Assembly (NCBI RefSeq): GCF_029873635.1
Contig: NC_080422.1
Location: 19,062,095 to 19,126,094, forward strand
Length of the DNA: 64,000 bases
Direction of reading: 5' to 3'
From: Malania oleifera
Lineage: Eukaryota; Streptophyta; Magnoliopsida; Santalales; Ximeniaceae
A program made the translations under genes and the position numbers. Below the pieces are notes generated by a model that had not been told where the DNA came from, did no database searches, and saw nothing but the letters and a program-made list of their open reading frames with translations. Below, piece by piece: positions 1 to 11,880 of the stretch (positions are counted from its first letter, which is position 1; each line of letters starts with the position of its first letter).

Positions 1-251
1 AGTGCATTTTTGTTTCGATTGGACGAACGTAAACTTAGAGATTAAAACGCATTCCCTGAGGAGACGATCTAGCCTTTGGGCTTAATATTACACGACGTAA
101 CTCCTATACTTGGGATAGCTCTCGAGCTGCTCATTTTTCGAGTGAGTCAGCAGACTTGAAGAGAACTTTCCCAGGAGTGTCATAGTGGCCTCGAATCGTC
201 GAACCGACAAGAATCCGGCCCAAAATCTTAGAGAGTAGGGGGAAAGGAAGA

Positions 252-254
<3 letters not shown>

Positions 255-314
<60 letters not shown>
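255..314. repeat. (GA)n microsatellite
   Basis: About 30 uninterrupted GA/AG dinucleotides lie inside the truncated LTR, downstream of its TATA box in minus orientation. The serine-leucine ORF across it is a translation artefact. Confidence 0.95.
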
Positions 315-316
<2 letters not shown>

Positions 317-351
317 TTTTCGTGAATTTTGCTGCAGAAAAATCGAGTTTA

Positions 352-365
352 GACTATTTATACAC
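352..365 (-). promoter_or_regulatory. LTR TATA box
   Basis: On the minus strand this reads GTGTATAAATAGTC, a strong TATA box placed between the palindrome array and the presumed transcribed part of the LTR. Confidence 0.55.
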
Positions 366-367
366 TT

Positions 368-541
368 GCACTCGTTGACGAGCCATGTCACCTTGTAAAC
401 GAGGCCACGAAGGAAGTTCATCTACGAATGTTTATTCCTCGTCGATGAAATTCAAAACTGAAAGTAGCCTCTCGGTATCTTCTTGTCGACGAGACACGTG
501 TACGCATCGATGATCCCAATAAGCCACTTCATCGACGAGGA
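368..541. repeat. Palindrome array, CTCGTCGACGAG type
   Basis: Several imperfect copies of a CG-centred palindrome, for example CTCGTTGACGAG, CTCGTCGATGA, CTTGTCGACGAG and CATCGACGAGG, are spread over about 170 bases. The array lies directly upstream (minus orientation) of the TATA box at 352-365. The same word recurs at 11881-12080 and 17804-17953. Confidence 0.75.
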
Positions 542-620
542 CCGACTGTGACCACCCTTTATAATTTCCTTTTTCTCCCTCTCTTATTATTTAAATACCA
601 TAATTCTTTAGGTCACTACA

Positions 621-1405
621 AAACCTTTGACTAACTTCTTTCTAGACAAGTTTGATAATAATTCCATGATTACATGTCTTAGTCTTCTATGCCAAAGCCA
701 ACTGGCTTCATTCATGGCAGCCAAGCATGTTACATCTTGAGAGATTAGATTTTCAAGGTTTATACAATATACATTATTAACACTATAGGTTGTAAATAGA
801 ACTTTATGTTTTCTTGGATTTTGAACTATGCACTTATCTTGCTTAAAGACTATTTCAAACCCTTCATCGCAAAGTTGACTTATGCTTAAAAAATTATGCT
901 TTAAGTCATCCACTAGCAAAACATCATCAATGGTGAGGGATGGTTCTTTACCTATTTTACCAATACAAATGATTTTACCATTAGCGTTGTCCCCAAAAGT
1001 GACATACCCTCCATCTTTTTGAACTAAGGTGGTGAACTTTGTTCTATCCCCGGTCATTTGTCTTGAACACCTACTGTCTAAGTACCATTTTTCCTTTAAT
1101 GGAGTGGCCCTAAAACATATCTACAAGGAAGGATTCACGGTGTTACTTTGGACCCCAAACCTTCTTAATTTTCTTTAAGTCATATCCATTTTTAGTGTTC
1201 ACTTTCCATTCGTTTTGATTTTGACATATTTCTTTTTAAGTGGATAATTAAAGTTTATGTGTCCCTTATTCCTACATAATAAGCAAGTAGTGTGTTCATG
1301 AATATTTATAGAAGATATACTAGCATAGTATTTTACTACAAAATATCCCATAAATAAGTTTTTCATCTCTTTGTTTTCAACTCCATTGTAACCAATTCCT
1401 TCTTT
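621..1405 (-). pseudogene. Ty1/Copia pol fragment: zinc knuckle, protease, GAG-pre-integrase
   Basis: Minus strand, same element as the gag at 3551-5036. In order: a degenerate zinc knuckle (CLLCRNKGHINFNY, last Cys lost) near 1285-1245, a stop after KKVWGPK, the aspartic protease motif as YLDSRCSRQMTGD where the family has DSG (about 1090-1045), and the pre-integrase domain with WLWHRRLRH near its end (about 690). The open part is 608-1057, but its last residues are read from the inserted LTR. The missing Gly of the active-site triad and the stops mark it as dead. Family: SIRE/Maximus-like Copia, matching 27628-28336. Integrase and RT are not present in this window. Confidence 0.85.
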
Positions 1406-2640
1406 ATGTGTAGTCCCAAGAAGGGGGGGGGGTGTGAATTGGATTTAAAAAATTCTTTTTAGTTCTTTTCAAGAATCCTTAACCTCATTTAATTCTTTTC
1501 AATGAACTCTTTGACCTAATTTAATTCTTTCAATGAAATCTCGATTTCTTGTTGATTTATCAAATACACAATAAGTACTTAAAATAATATTCAATCCACA
1601 ACCATATACCAACAAAGTACTTAACTAATCAATCAACCAAACCAATCAATTTTCCAATCAACCACAATATTCAAACTAAGATATAAGATTCAACTTTTGT
1701 TTGTTTGCAGCCCTATATATATGAAAGTTTGATTCAAGTCTTGTGGTTAATGCAAGCCGTGTGATAATGAATTTGCTTTCTCAAAATGAAGTGCAATATA
1801 AAATCCAATACTCTTTCCAAAAGTTTAGATGTTAAATAAACTTTCAGTTTAAAGAGTCATTGGGTGTTTTACCAATCAACGTACTCCCTTACAGTTTCCG
1901 CAAAGTATGGCTCAACCAACGTACTCCCTTTCGGTTTCCGCAATCCCAAAAATAAATTAAGCTTAAATTTATTTAATATCTAATCCACGTAGTATACATG
2001 ATTAAACAATTTAAAACATCCACCCAATTCGTATATGCTGAAAGTAAAGAGAGTAAAGGAAAGAGAGTGACACCAGATTTTTACGAGGTTCGGCTTATCC
2101 GCAGCCTACGTCCTCACCTTTGGAAAACCACCAAAGGATTCCACTAGATCAGCTCCTTTTCGGGCAGAACAACACCGTTACACACTTCTTTAGTAGGCTA
2201 GAGCCTGCCTCTCCAAGCGATATCCCCTCACTTGGTCACTCCTTTAATTAGGCTAGAGCCCGCCTCTTTAAATGATACCCCACACTTAGCCAACGATCTG
2301 AACACCTCGAATCATCCAAGAATTACAAGAAATATGAAGTAAACAATGCGTACAAGAACATTCTCAAAATAGAGTAGATTAGTACAAATTCAGCACTGTG
2401 TACTTCAAGAATTCAAATATCAATATGAAATAGAATTGAAGCTCAAGTGTTTAGAGATCACCAAGAGTTCTTATATGATTGAGAAAACTTAGTATAAGAC
2501 CGTAGATTTGTGATTTAGCAACAATTCAGATGAATTCCCTTAGCAAGAACAAGAGCAATAGAGAATTTTAAGAGAGATTGAGAATTTTAATGCAAGTATG
2601 TTGTGTGATTGCCTTGGTTATTAATTTCTTAGGATTAAGG

Positions 2641-2654
2641 ATGTATTTATAGGC
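2641..2654 (-). promoter_or_regulatory. LTR TATA box
   Basis: Minus strand GCCTATAAATACAT, equivalent in place to the TATA boxes of the other SIRE-like LTRs. Confidence 0.55.
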
Positions 2655-2780
2655 TTTTTAGAATTAGTTTCCTTGTTCCCCAAGTTACTTGGAGTGTCCA
2701 CCAAGTTTTTATAACGTTCACATTTGAAAAACTAATTTTTAGAATTTTCCCGTTAAGGTTCAAAATTTAAAATCTTGTTG

Positions 2781-3051
2781 AGTCAGTCGGCTGGATAGGC
2801 GATTGGGTAGTGTATTTCACAGGGTCATTCGGTTGGACTGGCGGTTGAGGCCTTTCTGTTTGCCAGAAATAAATTCAATTAATTTTTCAGTCGGCTGGCT
2901 CGACTATGTTAAAAAATGTCAGTTGGCTGGACATTGTTAGTCGGCTGAGTAAGGTAAGATCATTTGGTGAGTCGGCTGGGCAGTATATTTAACCGTTGTA
3001 TTATTGTCAGTCAGGTGAGTAAACCCAGTGTAATCTTGTTAGTTAGCTGAC
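2781..3051. repeat. Palindrome array, CAGTCGGCTG type
   Basis: Around eight copies of a near-palindrome (CAGTCGGCTGG, TTCGGTTGGACTGG, GTCAGTTGGCTGG, GTTAGTCGGCTGAG and variants) separated by 20 to 50 bases of unrelated sequence. It sits about 130 bases upstream (minus orientation) of the LTR TATA box. Confidence 0.7.
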
Positions 3052-3550
3052 AAATTTATTTTTTTGGTTTTTTCATTTTTAGTTTTCAAAATTTGTTTTT
3101 CTCTCTTGCTTTGATTGTTCATAAAACATTTTCCGTGGTTTTAAAATAGGTCTCTAAGTCCACAAATATCCCCTAAAGAGCTTCAACATATTTCAAATGA
3201 TATTTAAAATATGAAGCACTTACATAAAGATTTCTAAGACTTTGAACATGCTTGGTGCTTGAGTCTTCATGCTTGTCTTTTCTTTGAGCTCTCTTACTTT
3301 TCTTTCTTTTGCCTCTCTTGCTTTTCTTCAAGCTTTGATATACTTTTAAGCTTTCTCTCATATTTTTCAAGCTTTAAAATATCATCTTGAAATCCATGCT
3401 TTAAGCTTCATATGATCAACCTTATTTAAAATATAAGCTTTTATTACATTCTCTTTCTTAAACCCTGAAATATCATTACTCAACCAAATATGTTATGTTC
3501 CACTTGTTTGTTAGCATCAAAACAGGATGTTAAGCCTTGTAAAGCCAACA

Positions 3551-5036
3551 CTAATCATTCTTTCTTATCCGACCATCTTCTCAAAATTCTCTTTTCCTCT
3601 AGTAGAATTGTAAATGATTTTGTCTTTATCTTCAATTTTACTTTTAAGGTTACTTATTTCTAAGTCTTTCTTGTTTTCTCCATTTACTTGCAATTTTACT
3701 CGATCTTGTGACATGTTGTTTATTTTCTTCATAAGATCATCAATGTGGGAGTTCTTTTCTTTTTCAGCTTATTTAGAATATTCTATCGGATTTTTCAAAT
3801 TCTCATTTTGTTCTTTCAAAGCTATATTCCTTTTAGTTACTTTAATGAATCTATTGTGAAAGGAAAATAATTCAGCCTGCATTTCTTTGTATGAAGGCAT
3901 ACTATCACATGAATTGTTCCATGATTCTTCACTAGACTCTTTTGATGGACTATAGTAGGAGTTTACCTCAGCATTGTGAGCATGAAGCACATGTTGGCAA
4001 CTTCTTGTTCACTTGATTCATTCTCTGATTCGCTTGAGCTTGTATCATCCCATGTAGCCTTCATTGCCTTCTTTTTCTTCTTGTTGTCTTTCTTTAGCTG
4101 TGGACAATCAGTTTTAATGTATCCGACCTTTTTGCAGTTATAACACCTAGGCGGTTCATTCTTAGTTTCCTTTGTGTTTTTTTCTCCTTTGTTAGTTTTA
4201 GATCCTTTAAACTTTCGAGGGAATTTCCTATTCTTTTTGAAAAAATTTTCAAGTCTTTTTGTAGTGAAGGCTAGTTTTTCATCATCTAACTCATTATCTT
4301 TGTCTTCATCACTAGAACTTTCTTTGGCAGCTTTAAGGGCTATTGATTTCTTATTTTTATTATTTTTCTTGGAATTTCTTTCGCTTATTGACATCTCATA
4401 TGTGAGAAGGGTTCCGATCAACTCATCAAGAGAGGTATTCATCAGGTTTCTTCCTTTTGTGATTGCTGTGGCCTTAGGTTCCCATATCGGAGGAAGCCCT
4501 CTAAGGATTTTTTGAATCATTTCATAAGTTGAGTAATTTTTACCTAAAGCATTGAGGAGTTTATTATGTGAGTAAACCTAGTATTCATGCTAGTGATAGT
4601 TTCATTTGGATTAATCCTAAAGGCCTCATACTCGCTTGTGAGTATGTCGATTCTACTATCTCTAACATCGACCGTTCCTTCATAGATAATCTCTAACTTG
4701 TCTCAAATTTCTTTGGCTGACTTACATGTCATGACCCTATTAAACTCGTTTACATCTAAGGAACAATACAATGCATTCATGACACTTGAGTTAACTTACA
4801 ACATTTTAAAATCATTATTAGCCATGTCTTTTTTCTTCTTTGGGTACTTCTTTGCCATAAACTAATTTAGTGGGGATGTGGTCACTAGGTGTGACAACTT
4901 TTCATGCTTTCCAATCCATGGTTTGTAGATAGATCCTCATTCTTTGTTTCCAAAAAGTATAGTTTACACCACAGAAAATTGGAGGTCTAGTTGAGGATTG
5001 ACCCTCAACAAAAGGGGATACACCTAGGTGTGCCAT
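3551..5036 (-). pseudogene. SIRE-like Copia gag (element A)
   Basis: Starts ATG at 5036 (MAHLGVSPFVEGQSS). The best open part is 3963-4520, holding the INSLNALGK / KILRGLPPIWEP segment typical of SIRE gag, a Lys-rich stretch, and a CCHC zinc knuckle CYNCKKVGYIKTDC (about 4145-4105) for RNA packaging. An acidic Ser/Glu region follows, then a coiled-coil tail (3769-3990, about 3550-3800) ending NFEKMVG. In-frame stops and frameshifts break the N-terminal third (for example near 4790 and 4700). It lies 35 bases downstream of the PBS at 5071-5093. The solo LTR at 1407-3550 cuts it from pol. Confidence 0.88.
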
Positions 5037-5070
5037 AGAGATCTTTACATAGCTTATAATTAAGATTTTC

Positions 5071-5093
5071 CATAACCCTGCTCTAATACCAAT
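5071..5093 (-). other. Primer-binding site (initiator tRNA-Met type)
   Basis: Minus strand TTGGTATTAGAGCAGGGTT directly abuts the LTR. It matches the canonical Copia PBS TGGTATCAGAGC except C to T, and fixes the LTR end at 5094. Confidence 0.85.
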
Positions 5094-6241
5094 TGAAAAG
5101 GAAGGTGTATTCCCAATAGGGAGGTGAATTGGGATTTTAAAATTTCTTTTTACCTTCTTTGATTAATTCTTTCTAAACTTATTTTAAGTTCAACAAAGTT
5201 GATTTACAATTACAAATTCAGTGGAAATTTTATTTGATTATAAACCATTATGAATGAATAAACCAAATTGAATATTTCTTTGAGCAAACTAAATCAATCC
5301 AACCAAGATATCCACAACACAATCCACAATAGAGAATGATTCTAGAAATGCTTTCAAAGTTTCAGTACTTGAGTAACTCAAAGTAGAGTTTATGTATGTA
5401 GTTGATAAAAGCCCTGTATTAGTGAACTTGATTTCTCAATATGAAGCAAAATGTAAAAGCCAATCACTCTTCCAAAACTCATATTTTAATTAAACTTTCA
5501 ATTAATGAGTCTTGGGTGTCAACAAATCAACGTACTCCCTTATGGTTTCCGCAATTAGTATTGATTAACTAACATACTCCATTTTGGGTTTTACAATCCC
5601 AAAATCAAATTAATTTGTAGTTTATTTATAATCCAATTCACGTAGTGTATATGAACAGAAAATTAAAATCCCACCACGCAGTTTATATATGCTAAAAATT
5701 AAATGAGAGTAGGGAAGAGAGTGAGACACGAGTTTTATGAGGTTTGACTATACCCGCCTACGTCCTCGCCTTAGGCAAACACACCTAAGGATTCCACTAA
5801 ACCACTCCTTTACGGGAAGGAGAAAGCTTACACACTCTTTTGTAGGCAGGAGTAGCCTTACAATCTCTCCTTCAATAGGCTAGAGTTCGCCTCTCCAAAC
5901 GATACCCCATGCTTGGTCCAACAACGATTCAAAGACCTGAACTGTCTACAAAATAAGAACAAATTTTGATGTACAAAGATACTCTCAATAAGAGCTTATT
6001 AGTACAACAATTAAACACTAAAATATACTTCAATTCAAAAGAACAATAGAAAGAATTTGAAACTTTTAGAAGTATATCACTATGAGCTTTCTTTCTAGAT
6101 TGAAAGAATTTAGAGTAGGCTCAGAATTGTGAGAGAGTTTCACTGCAAACTCAGTAAGGAACCTCAGAAAATTTGAGAGCAAGAGAGCTTGAATGCTGTA
6201 TTTGCTTGGTGTTTTGAATCATTAGCCTTGGGGGGGGGGGG

Positions 6242-6255
6242 GATATTTATAAATG
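6242..6255 (-). promoter_or_regulatory. LTR TATA box
   Basis: Minus strand CATTTATAAATATC, immediately upstream of a C-run (minus strand) unique to this LTR. Confidence 0.5.
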
Positions 6256-6380
6256 TTTAAACAAGATTGTTTCGTGTTCCCCAAGTGACTTGAAGTGTTT
6301 CCCAAGTTTTGATAACGTTTAGAATTCAAAAAATCAAAATTGGAAAGTTCTTGTTATGTTTAAAATTTGAAATCTCAAAG

Positions 6381-6541
6381 AGTTAATCGACTGGAAATAA
6401 AGAGTCAGTCGTTTGGATCCATTAAAACACAAAGAAGTTCAAAAGCATAAGGAGTTAGTCGACTGGGAAATCATGAGTCAATTGCCTAGGTCCTCTCGGG
6501 TTGTTTCAAAATCAATTCATTTATTTGTCAGTCGCCTGGAA
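6381..6541. repeat. Palindrome array, CAGTCGACTG type
   Basis: Five diverged copies: TTAATCGACTGG, TCAGTCGTTTGG, TTAGTCGACTGG, TCAATTGCCTAGG and TCAGTCGCCTGG. It is the sparsest array in the window. It lies about 130 bases upstream (minus orientation) of the TATA box at 6242-6255. Confidence 0.65.
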
Positions 6542-7030
6542 AGACCAAAATTCTGATTTTTCATTTTGTTTCCAAATTATTTTCATTCTTTTGCTTTCCC
6601 CAAAATAATTTAAGACTATTGAAAAGTATTTTCCGAGGTTTTTCAAAACATGGTCTCTAAGTCAATGAGTTTCCTAATGAGCTTCAAATCCAATCAAATC
6701 ATCATTTGAATGAAGTACTTACATAGAGACTCTTTTAAGACTTTAAACACATTCTAAGCTTGGAGTCTTCATGCTTGTCATTTGCTTAGCCCATCTTGTC
6801 TCTGAGCTTCAATTCTCTAAGCTTTCATCAAGTCCTCTTTGGTATTTATGCTCTCATGTTCTTAAGCTTTAATATTCTTTTTAATGTAGTCTTGCAATGA
6901 GCTTTGTATTTACATGAACTTGAGTTTGAAAACTTGATTCCTAAAGTATCATCACTTTCAACGAAACATATTATATGACCTTTGATTTGTTATCATCAAA
7001 ACAAGATTAGTAAGCCATGTTAGGCCAACA

Positions 7031-8600
7031 ATTACATTTCAACATGGTTAATAGGAGACTATCTTCGTTGTAGTGGACAGGTAAAAACGAATGCTGATAT
7101 TATCCATAGAGCAAAATCGGATATGTATTCGGTGATTTTGTGGCTAACCTTGCTTGTTTGCTTGACACCACAAATGAGAATCATTTGTGAGTTAAAGATA
7201 AAATAGAACAAGCAACCCATGTCCTTTTAAGTAGAATACTTTATAAGTTGACTGAAGATCCCCCTAAAGGGAAGGTTGCGATTCCTCTGCATCGAAGAAT
7301 CCTAGCAATCGTAGTGATGAACCTTCCAAGACGAAGGTAGAGATGGTAAGTGAATGGAGCAATGACGAGGAAGATTTCCCTCTGGATATGGAGGGAAAGC
7401 AGTTATCATGACCCAATCGCATGAATGAGTACTCTAAAACCATCACCATGGTGTGATGATAAGCTGCTTGAGAAGCAGCAACACCGAGAAGCACTGGCTG
7501 GTTAAGGAAGAAACCATAATACAAAATATTGCTTACCTCTAAAATCCATCACATGACCTGGTTTAAGATTTTGATCCTTCTCTTAACTTTGATCATCATC
7601 TTCTAATTTAACATGATGATGATCCAGTAGTGGGTATGAAGCCTATTTTCGCTTGAAATGTCATATTATGATATCTCAAAGGGCTTTTTGTTCAACATTT
7701 TAAAGGTACCACACAACTGGGTCACTTGCTAGAACCATTGGTGCCACTTTCAATTTGACAGTAGTTTCACTTGCATCAATGGGTTTTCCCTCCACATCCG
7801 GAGGGAAATCTTCCTCCTCATTGCTCTATTCCCTTTCTGTCTCTACCTTCATCTTGGAAGGTCTTTCACTACGATTGTTAGGATTCCTCGATGCACAGGA
7901 ATCACAACATCTCCCTATGCATTATTGCTTGATCAGATGGTGAAGTCTTAGGCTTACTTATCTTCATAAACACAAACTTCACTACAATTTTCTCGAGTCA
8001 ACATATGATTCTTCCATCAGTTGTAGTGCCTAATGGAAACCCCTTCTTGGAATGATTTTTACGGGACAGGCAAGAAGTTAACCTTGCCCGGAAGTTATTG
8101 ATCCATTTCGAATTGCATAGCCACCCAATATGGCAGATACTTTGCTACACAACCTATTCCAACTAGCTCACAAGCACCCCAAGCACCTAACAAAAGATCG
8201 TAGCTCATCGTCTAAACTAAACCAATCAAACACAGATTGTTTTTTTTTAACATGCATTATTAGCGTCTGCTTTAAAATACCGTCGTGAATACTTACACTA
8301 TTAGTTATGGTTAAACCACTATATTAGTGATGGTTTTAAAACCGACACTAATAATGCAACCCTTAGGGGGATCTTGAGTCGACTTATAAAGCATTCTACT
8401 TAAAAGGCCATGGATTGTTTCTTCTATTTTATCTTTAACTCACAAATGATTCTCATTTGTGATGTCAAGCACACTAGTAAGATTAGCCACAACATCATCG
8501 AATACATATCCGATTTTGCTCCATGGATAATATCAGCATTCGTTTTTACCTGTCCACTACTACGAAGATAGTCTCCTATTAACCATGTTGAAATGTAATC
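7031..8600. repeat. Imperfect large inverted repeat
   Basis: The left arm starts flush against the LTR of element A. Segment 7031-7271 is repeated in reverse complement at 8360-8597 with only scattered differences. Segment 7272-7400 is repeated in reverse complement at about 7780-7900. The centre (7401-7779) is unpaired, and about 460 bases (7901-8359) interrupt the right arm. That insert ends with a short hairpin, TTAGTGATGG / CCGACACTAA (8319-8353), like the subterminal repeats at 13795-14553. The mirrored ORFs at 7264-7524 (-) and 7755-7943 (+) share a KSSSSLL...LRLLGF core; I recognise no protein family in them. Confidence 0.8.
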
Positions 8601-10188
8601 AGCGTAGGCAAAGAAAGGGTATAAGTATTATTCTACTGGCTTTATCTGCACAAAGATGCGGAGACTCTATGAAATCATGTACCCCTTTAATGTATTCTAC
8701 AAAAAACCTACCTCGAGCCTTCACCCAACTCTTATCCATGTTCATTAAGTATCCTATAACATGTTCAAGTATATAGTGTTGATTATTCCCTCCTAATGTT
8801 TATGAGGCATGCATCATTAATCCTAAAATTAATGATCTTCTGTCTAAAAGGTACGGATCCAATCCCATACAGGAATGCTACATTTACATTGCAGTCAATC
8901 GCTCAAATTCCTTTGTCATAGACATTCTAAATTTCAATAGTATCTCTCTATGACTTTCCAAGTACATGAGATGGGGGAAGTGAACATATTGTTAGTTTTC
9001 CATCACTAACAAATTGTCACGACACCCCACTACAAAGTTATTGATTTTCAAGGCACACAAAGTTTATACCTTGAAGTCTGACCTTTCATGTTATTTAATT
9101 GGTCCATCTACATCTTATTCTACTGGTTTTGTCTACATGAGGTCGTGCGAACAATGTTTTTATCATGTACACCTTGCACGTATTCATCCAAAAACCTAAC
9201 CCGTGGCTTCACAATTTCTCCATCAAGCATGTAGACGCTTTGAACTTAACCAACAAGTAATATCCTAGTGATGTAGGAAATTTATAGAAAGCATAAGGAT
9301 GAAATTCAATTATTCATTTATTCACGCATCCTTTCAAACTATACAGGACATTGTAATCATTTGAGCACACATTTTAATGACTGTAGTTATGTATGGGATT
9401 TCTAAAGACATTTTGGCAGCATGCAGTCTGTAAATAGAATATTTCCCAAACATGCAAATAAAAAAAAAAAAAAAAAAAAAACGATTCATTTGAATCCCTA
9501 AGATAGTTAAATTTAGGCCAACTCACTAAGGATGGAGCTCTACTCCCCTATGTGTTCTCATACGTTTAATCCAAGCATGCAACAACTTAAGCAACAACCA
9601 GCATGCCGTTTATAAGATTCTGCATCAACCATGTAGATGGGGCTCAGTTCAAGTATGCAATTAAGTATAGCTCAATAATAGTTTATATCAAAATATAAAC
9701 CATCTATCAAATAAATTCAAGCATTCAATACATTAAGGATAGTAAGTGCAGTGATGATCTCAGAAAAGCATATAAGCACAAATAAGATGAGATTGTGAGT
9801 GCATTTAAGTTATAGAACTATGAAATTACAAAGGGAGATACTCCTAGGCAAATAGTAGTTGGCTTGCAGAATGACTTGATCTTGTGCTGTCGTGGAGGCA
9901 ATGATAAGAATTTGGATATACTAAAGTACTAATACAAATTCTCTAACTAAAGGTTAGTTGATTGTGTTGTTAGGGACCTGAGGGGCCAAATATGATGTTG
10001 ATTTATTTGAGATGAATCCATCATTTAGGTTAATTAACTAGATTAACCGAAAATTTTTTATTAAAGAATCTTGTTAGCTGAAGTGATATGAAATTCCATA
10101 TTGACCAAACCCAAAACCAACTGAATTGAGTTTTGGTTAAATCGATTAACCTATTTAATATTTTAATATAGAAAATATACATAATATA
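8601..10188. other. Degenerate non-coding DNA
   Basis: No gene is seen. Two diverged copies of a segment of about 150 bases (8625-8790 and 9108-9262) both contain TATTCTACTGG(C/T)TTT(A/G)TCT followed by similar sequence. A pure A run lies at 9461-9481. The rest is A/T-rich with stops in all frames. It may be decayed transposon sequence linked to the CACTA-like end at 13795-14553, but I cannot show this. Confidence 0.5.
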
Positions 10189-11040
10189 TGTCACACCCCG
10201 AAACCCGCTAGGTGGGCCCAGGGTGTGATGAGACCAATTACCGTCTCTGATACCATATTGAACATACACGCAGTGGAAAATAAAGAACAATCTCAAATAA
10301 AATACCAGAGTACTATATTTAACCCAAAAGAAAAATCCCTCCACATATATTACATAACTAGAAATTCTAACACATTATTACACATATTTCAGTTCTTACT
10401 ACCACCTGAAATTTACCTAAAATTCTCAGTCCTACCCCTGAGCTTTCTAGGCTATATCACCAGAAGAACCGGAAAAGATAATAATTCCTCGGGGTGAGAC
10501 ACCTCTCAGTAAGGAAGAAATAATTTATAGTAGTATGTGGCAAAAGAGTTTTAATACATATATAAAATATAACCTCATCAATTAATCAGTACCTACCAGC
10601 TAGGCACTTACACACTACAGTCACACAAACAAAACCAATATTTATAGTGCAAGTTCTCGAGAATAGGGAAGATTACCCGCCCATACAAGTAACTTTCCTC
10701 TGCTCTATTACCTTTATAGCTACCAAGGCACTCACCTTACTCAGTAAGCCCTTAGGGTTATATTTATAAGTGAAGTCTCCGAGAATAGGGAAATTTACAC
10801 GCCTATACATGTTACTTCCCTTTGCTCTAGTACCAGACTATAATTACTAGGACACTCGCATTTCTCAGCAAGCCCTCGAGCAGAGATATTTACTTCGCCA
10901 TTAATTTTTATACATTTAAATTCACATACCAGTATACACCCACATTCGTATAAATCATTTCATATAGTCTGCAAACATTTACACCACAGTTCATTCACAA
11001 AGGATGCAACACAATCCATTAAACTCAGTTCGTGACCAAT

Positions 11041-11256
11041 ACATGGCCCACGTAGGGCAGCTGTCGTACCTCACGGTACGTGGCCCATGTAAGGTAGCTT
11101 CGTATATCACAATACGTAACCCACGTCAGGAAGCTACGTATTTCACTATACGTGGCCCACGTAGGGCAACTGTGTACTCCACTATACGTGGCCCACATAA
11201 AGCAGCTTCGTACTCACACTATACGTGGCCACGTAAGACATCTATGTATTTCACTA
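11041..11256. repeat. 36-bp tandem repeat, six copies
   Basis: Six imperfect units beginning ACGTGGCCCACGTA in the plus strand, period 36. The period is a multiple of three, so it reads as a 12-residue repeat in spurious ORFs. It lies inside the transcribed part of the solo LTR. Confidence 0.85.
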
Positions 11257-11862
11257 CCCATTTACACTCACAACAGACAGTATTCACAATCAACTCATAT
11301 TCACCATCAAGCAATGGTCTCAGCTATGCAGTACTCACAACCAAACAGTATTCACCACTGATCAAATTTTACAAGTAGTCAGTATTCTCAATCAACAGTA
11401 ATATCAAGCAAACATTATTCTCAATCAATTAATTATAAGGGATTATTCTCATGCCACACATTTTTTCCCAAATTATAAATTATAAACAAATCATTATTTT
11501 AAATTGCCTGAACGTCCGGAAAATCATACTATAATTATACAGTTCCTATACTTGAAAATAACCGATTTAAATTTAAATAAAAACTTGGCATACTTTTATT
11601 TCCCTTTACCCACTCCTCGAAATTCTGCCTAAGACAAACGAAAAATCGAACCTCCTGGTTTTGGAGTGGTGCCCAAGTATCCCAAATCAAGTTTCTTCTT
11701 TGGCTAACTTGAAGAAAAACTCCCTAGGAACCTCATGATGGTTTATGATCGTTGAATCAGGCTAAATACGGGCCGGATTTGAAGAAAATAGGTAGGAGAA
11801 CCGAACCCTAGAGAGAAAAAATGAGAGAGGAGAGAGAATTCGCAGAAGCAAAAAATCCAAGG

Positions 11863-11873
11863 CCTATTTATGA
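11863..11873 (-). promoter_or_regulatory. LTR TATA box
   Basis: Minus strand TCATAAATAGG, between the palindrome array and a purine-pyrimidine biased leader. Confidence 0.5.
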
Positions 11874-11880
11874 CCCGGCC

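Larger units (their letters stand above)
1..620 (-). mobile_element. Truncated Ty3/Gypsy-like LTR (runs off the window)
   Basis: On the minus strand this begins TGTAGTGACC at position 620 and runs off the left edge, so only its first 620 bases are seen. It resembles the solo LTR at 10189-12172: a TGT-GA-ACC start, an A/T and purine-rich first 80 bases, an array of TCGTCGACGAG-like motifs (368-541), a TATA box (352-365), then a GA-rich leader. It interrupts the Copia pol ORF that resumes at 621, so it inserted after that element. The Gypsy assignment rests on LTR resemblance only; no coding sequence of this element is visible. Confidence 0.6.
1407..3550 (-). mobile_element. Solo LTR, SIRE-like Copia (nested in element A)
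   Basis: 2144 bases. On the minus strand it starts TGTTGGCTTTACAAGG at 3550 and ends near ACTACACA at 1407. It shares the framework of the other SIRE-like LTRs: TGATGCTAACAAAC after the start, a palindrome array (2781-3051), a TATA box (2641-2654), the block that includes GCCTACGTCC, the adenine-rich mid part and the C-run CCCCCCCCTTCTTGG near the end. Gag of element A stops on its right side and the matching pol frame resumes on its left side, so it is an insertion reduced to one LTR. I could not find a clean 5-base target duplication. Confidence 0.8.
5094..7030 (-). mobile_element. 5-prime LTR of SIRE-like Copia element A
   Basis: 1937 bases, TG...CA ended. On the minus strand it starts TGTTGGCCTAACATGG at 7030 and ends at 5094 next to the PBS. 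It shares the framework of the neighbouring SIRE-like LTRs (GATGATAACAAATC after the start, the block that includes CGCCTACGTCC, a CACCTCCC block near the end) and carries its own palindrome array (6381-6541) and TATA box. A run of about 13 G lies at 6230-6242. Confidence 0.88.

Noticed and set aside
131-421. ORF with a long Ser-Leu repeat (minus)
   Set aside because: Translation of a (GA)n microsatellite inside an LTR.
5071-5093. Possible tRNA gene fragment (TGGTATxAGAGC)
   Set aside because: It is a primer-binding site next to an LTR; no cloverleaf can be formed. Same for 18932, 19419, 26006, 39061, 57078 and 57888.
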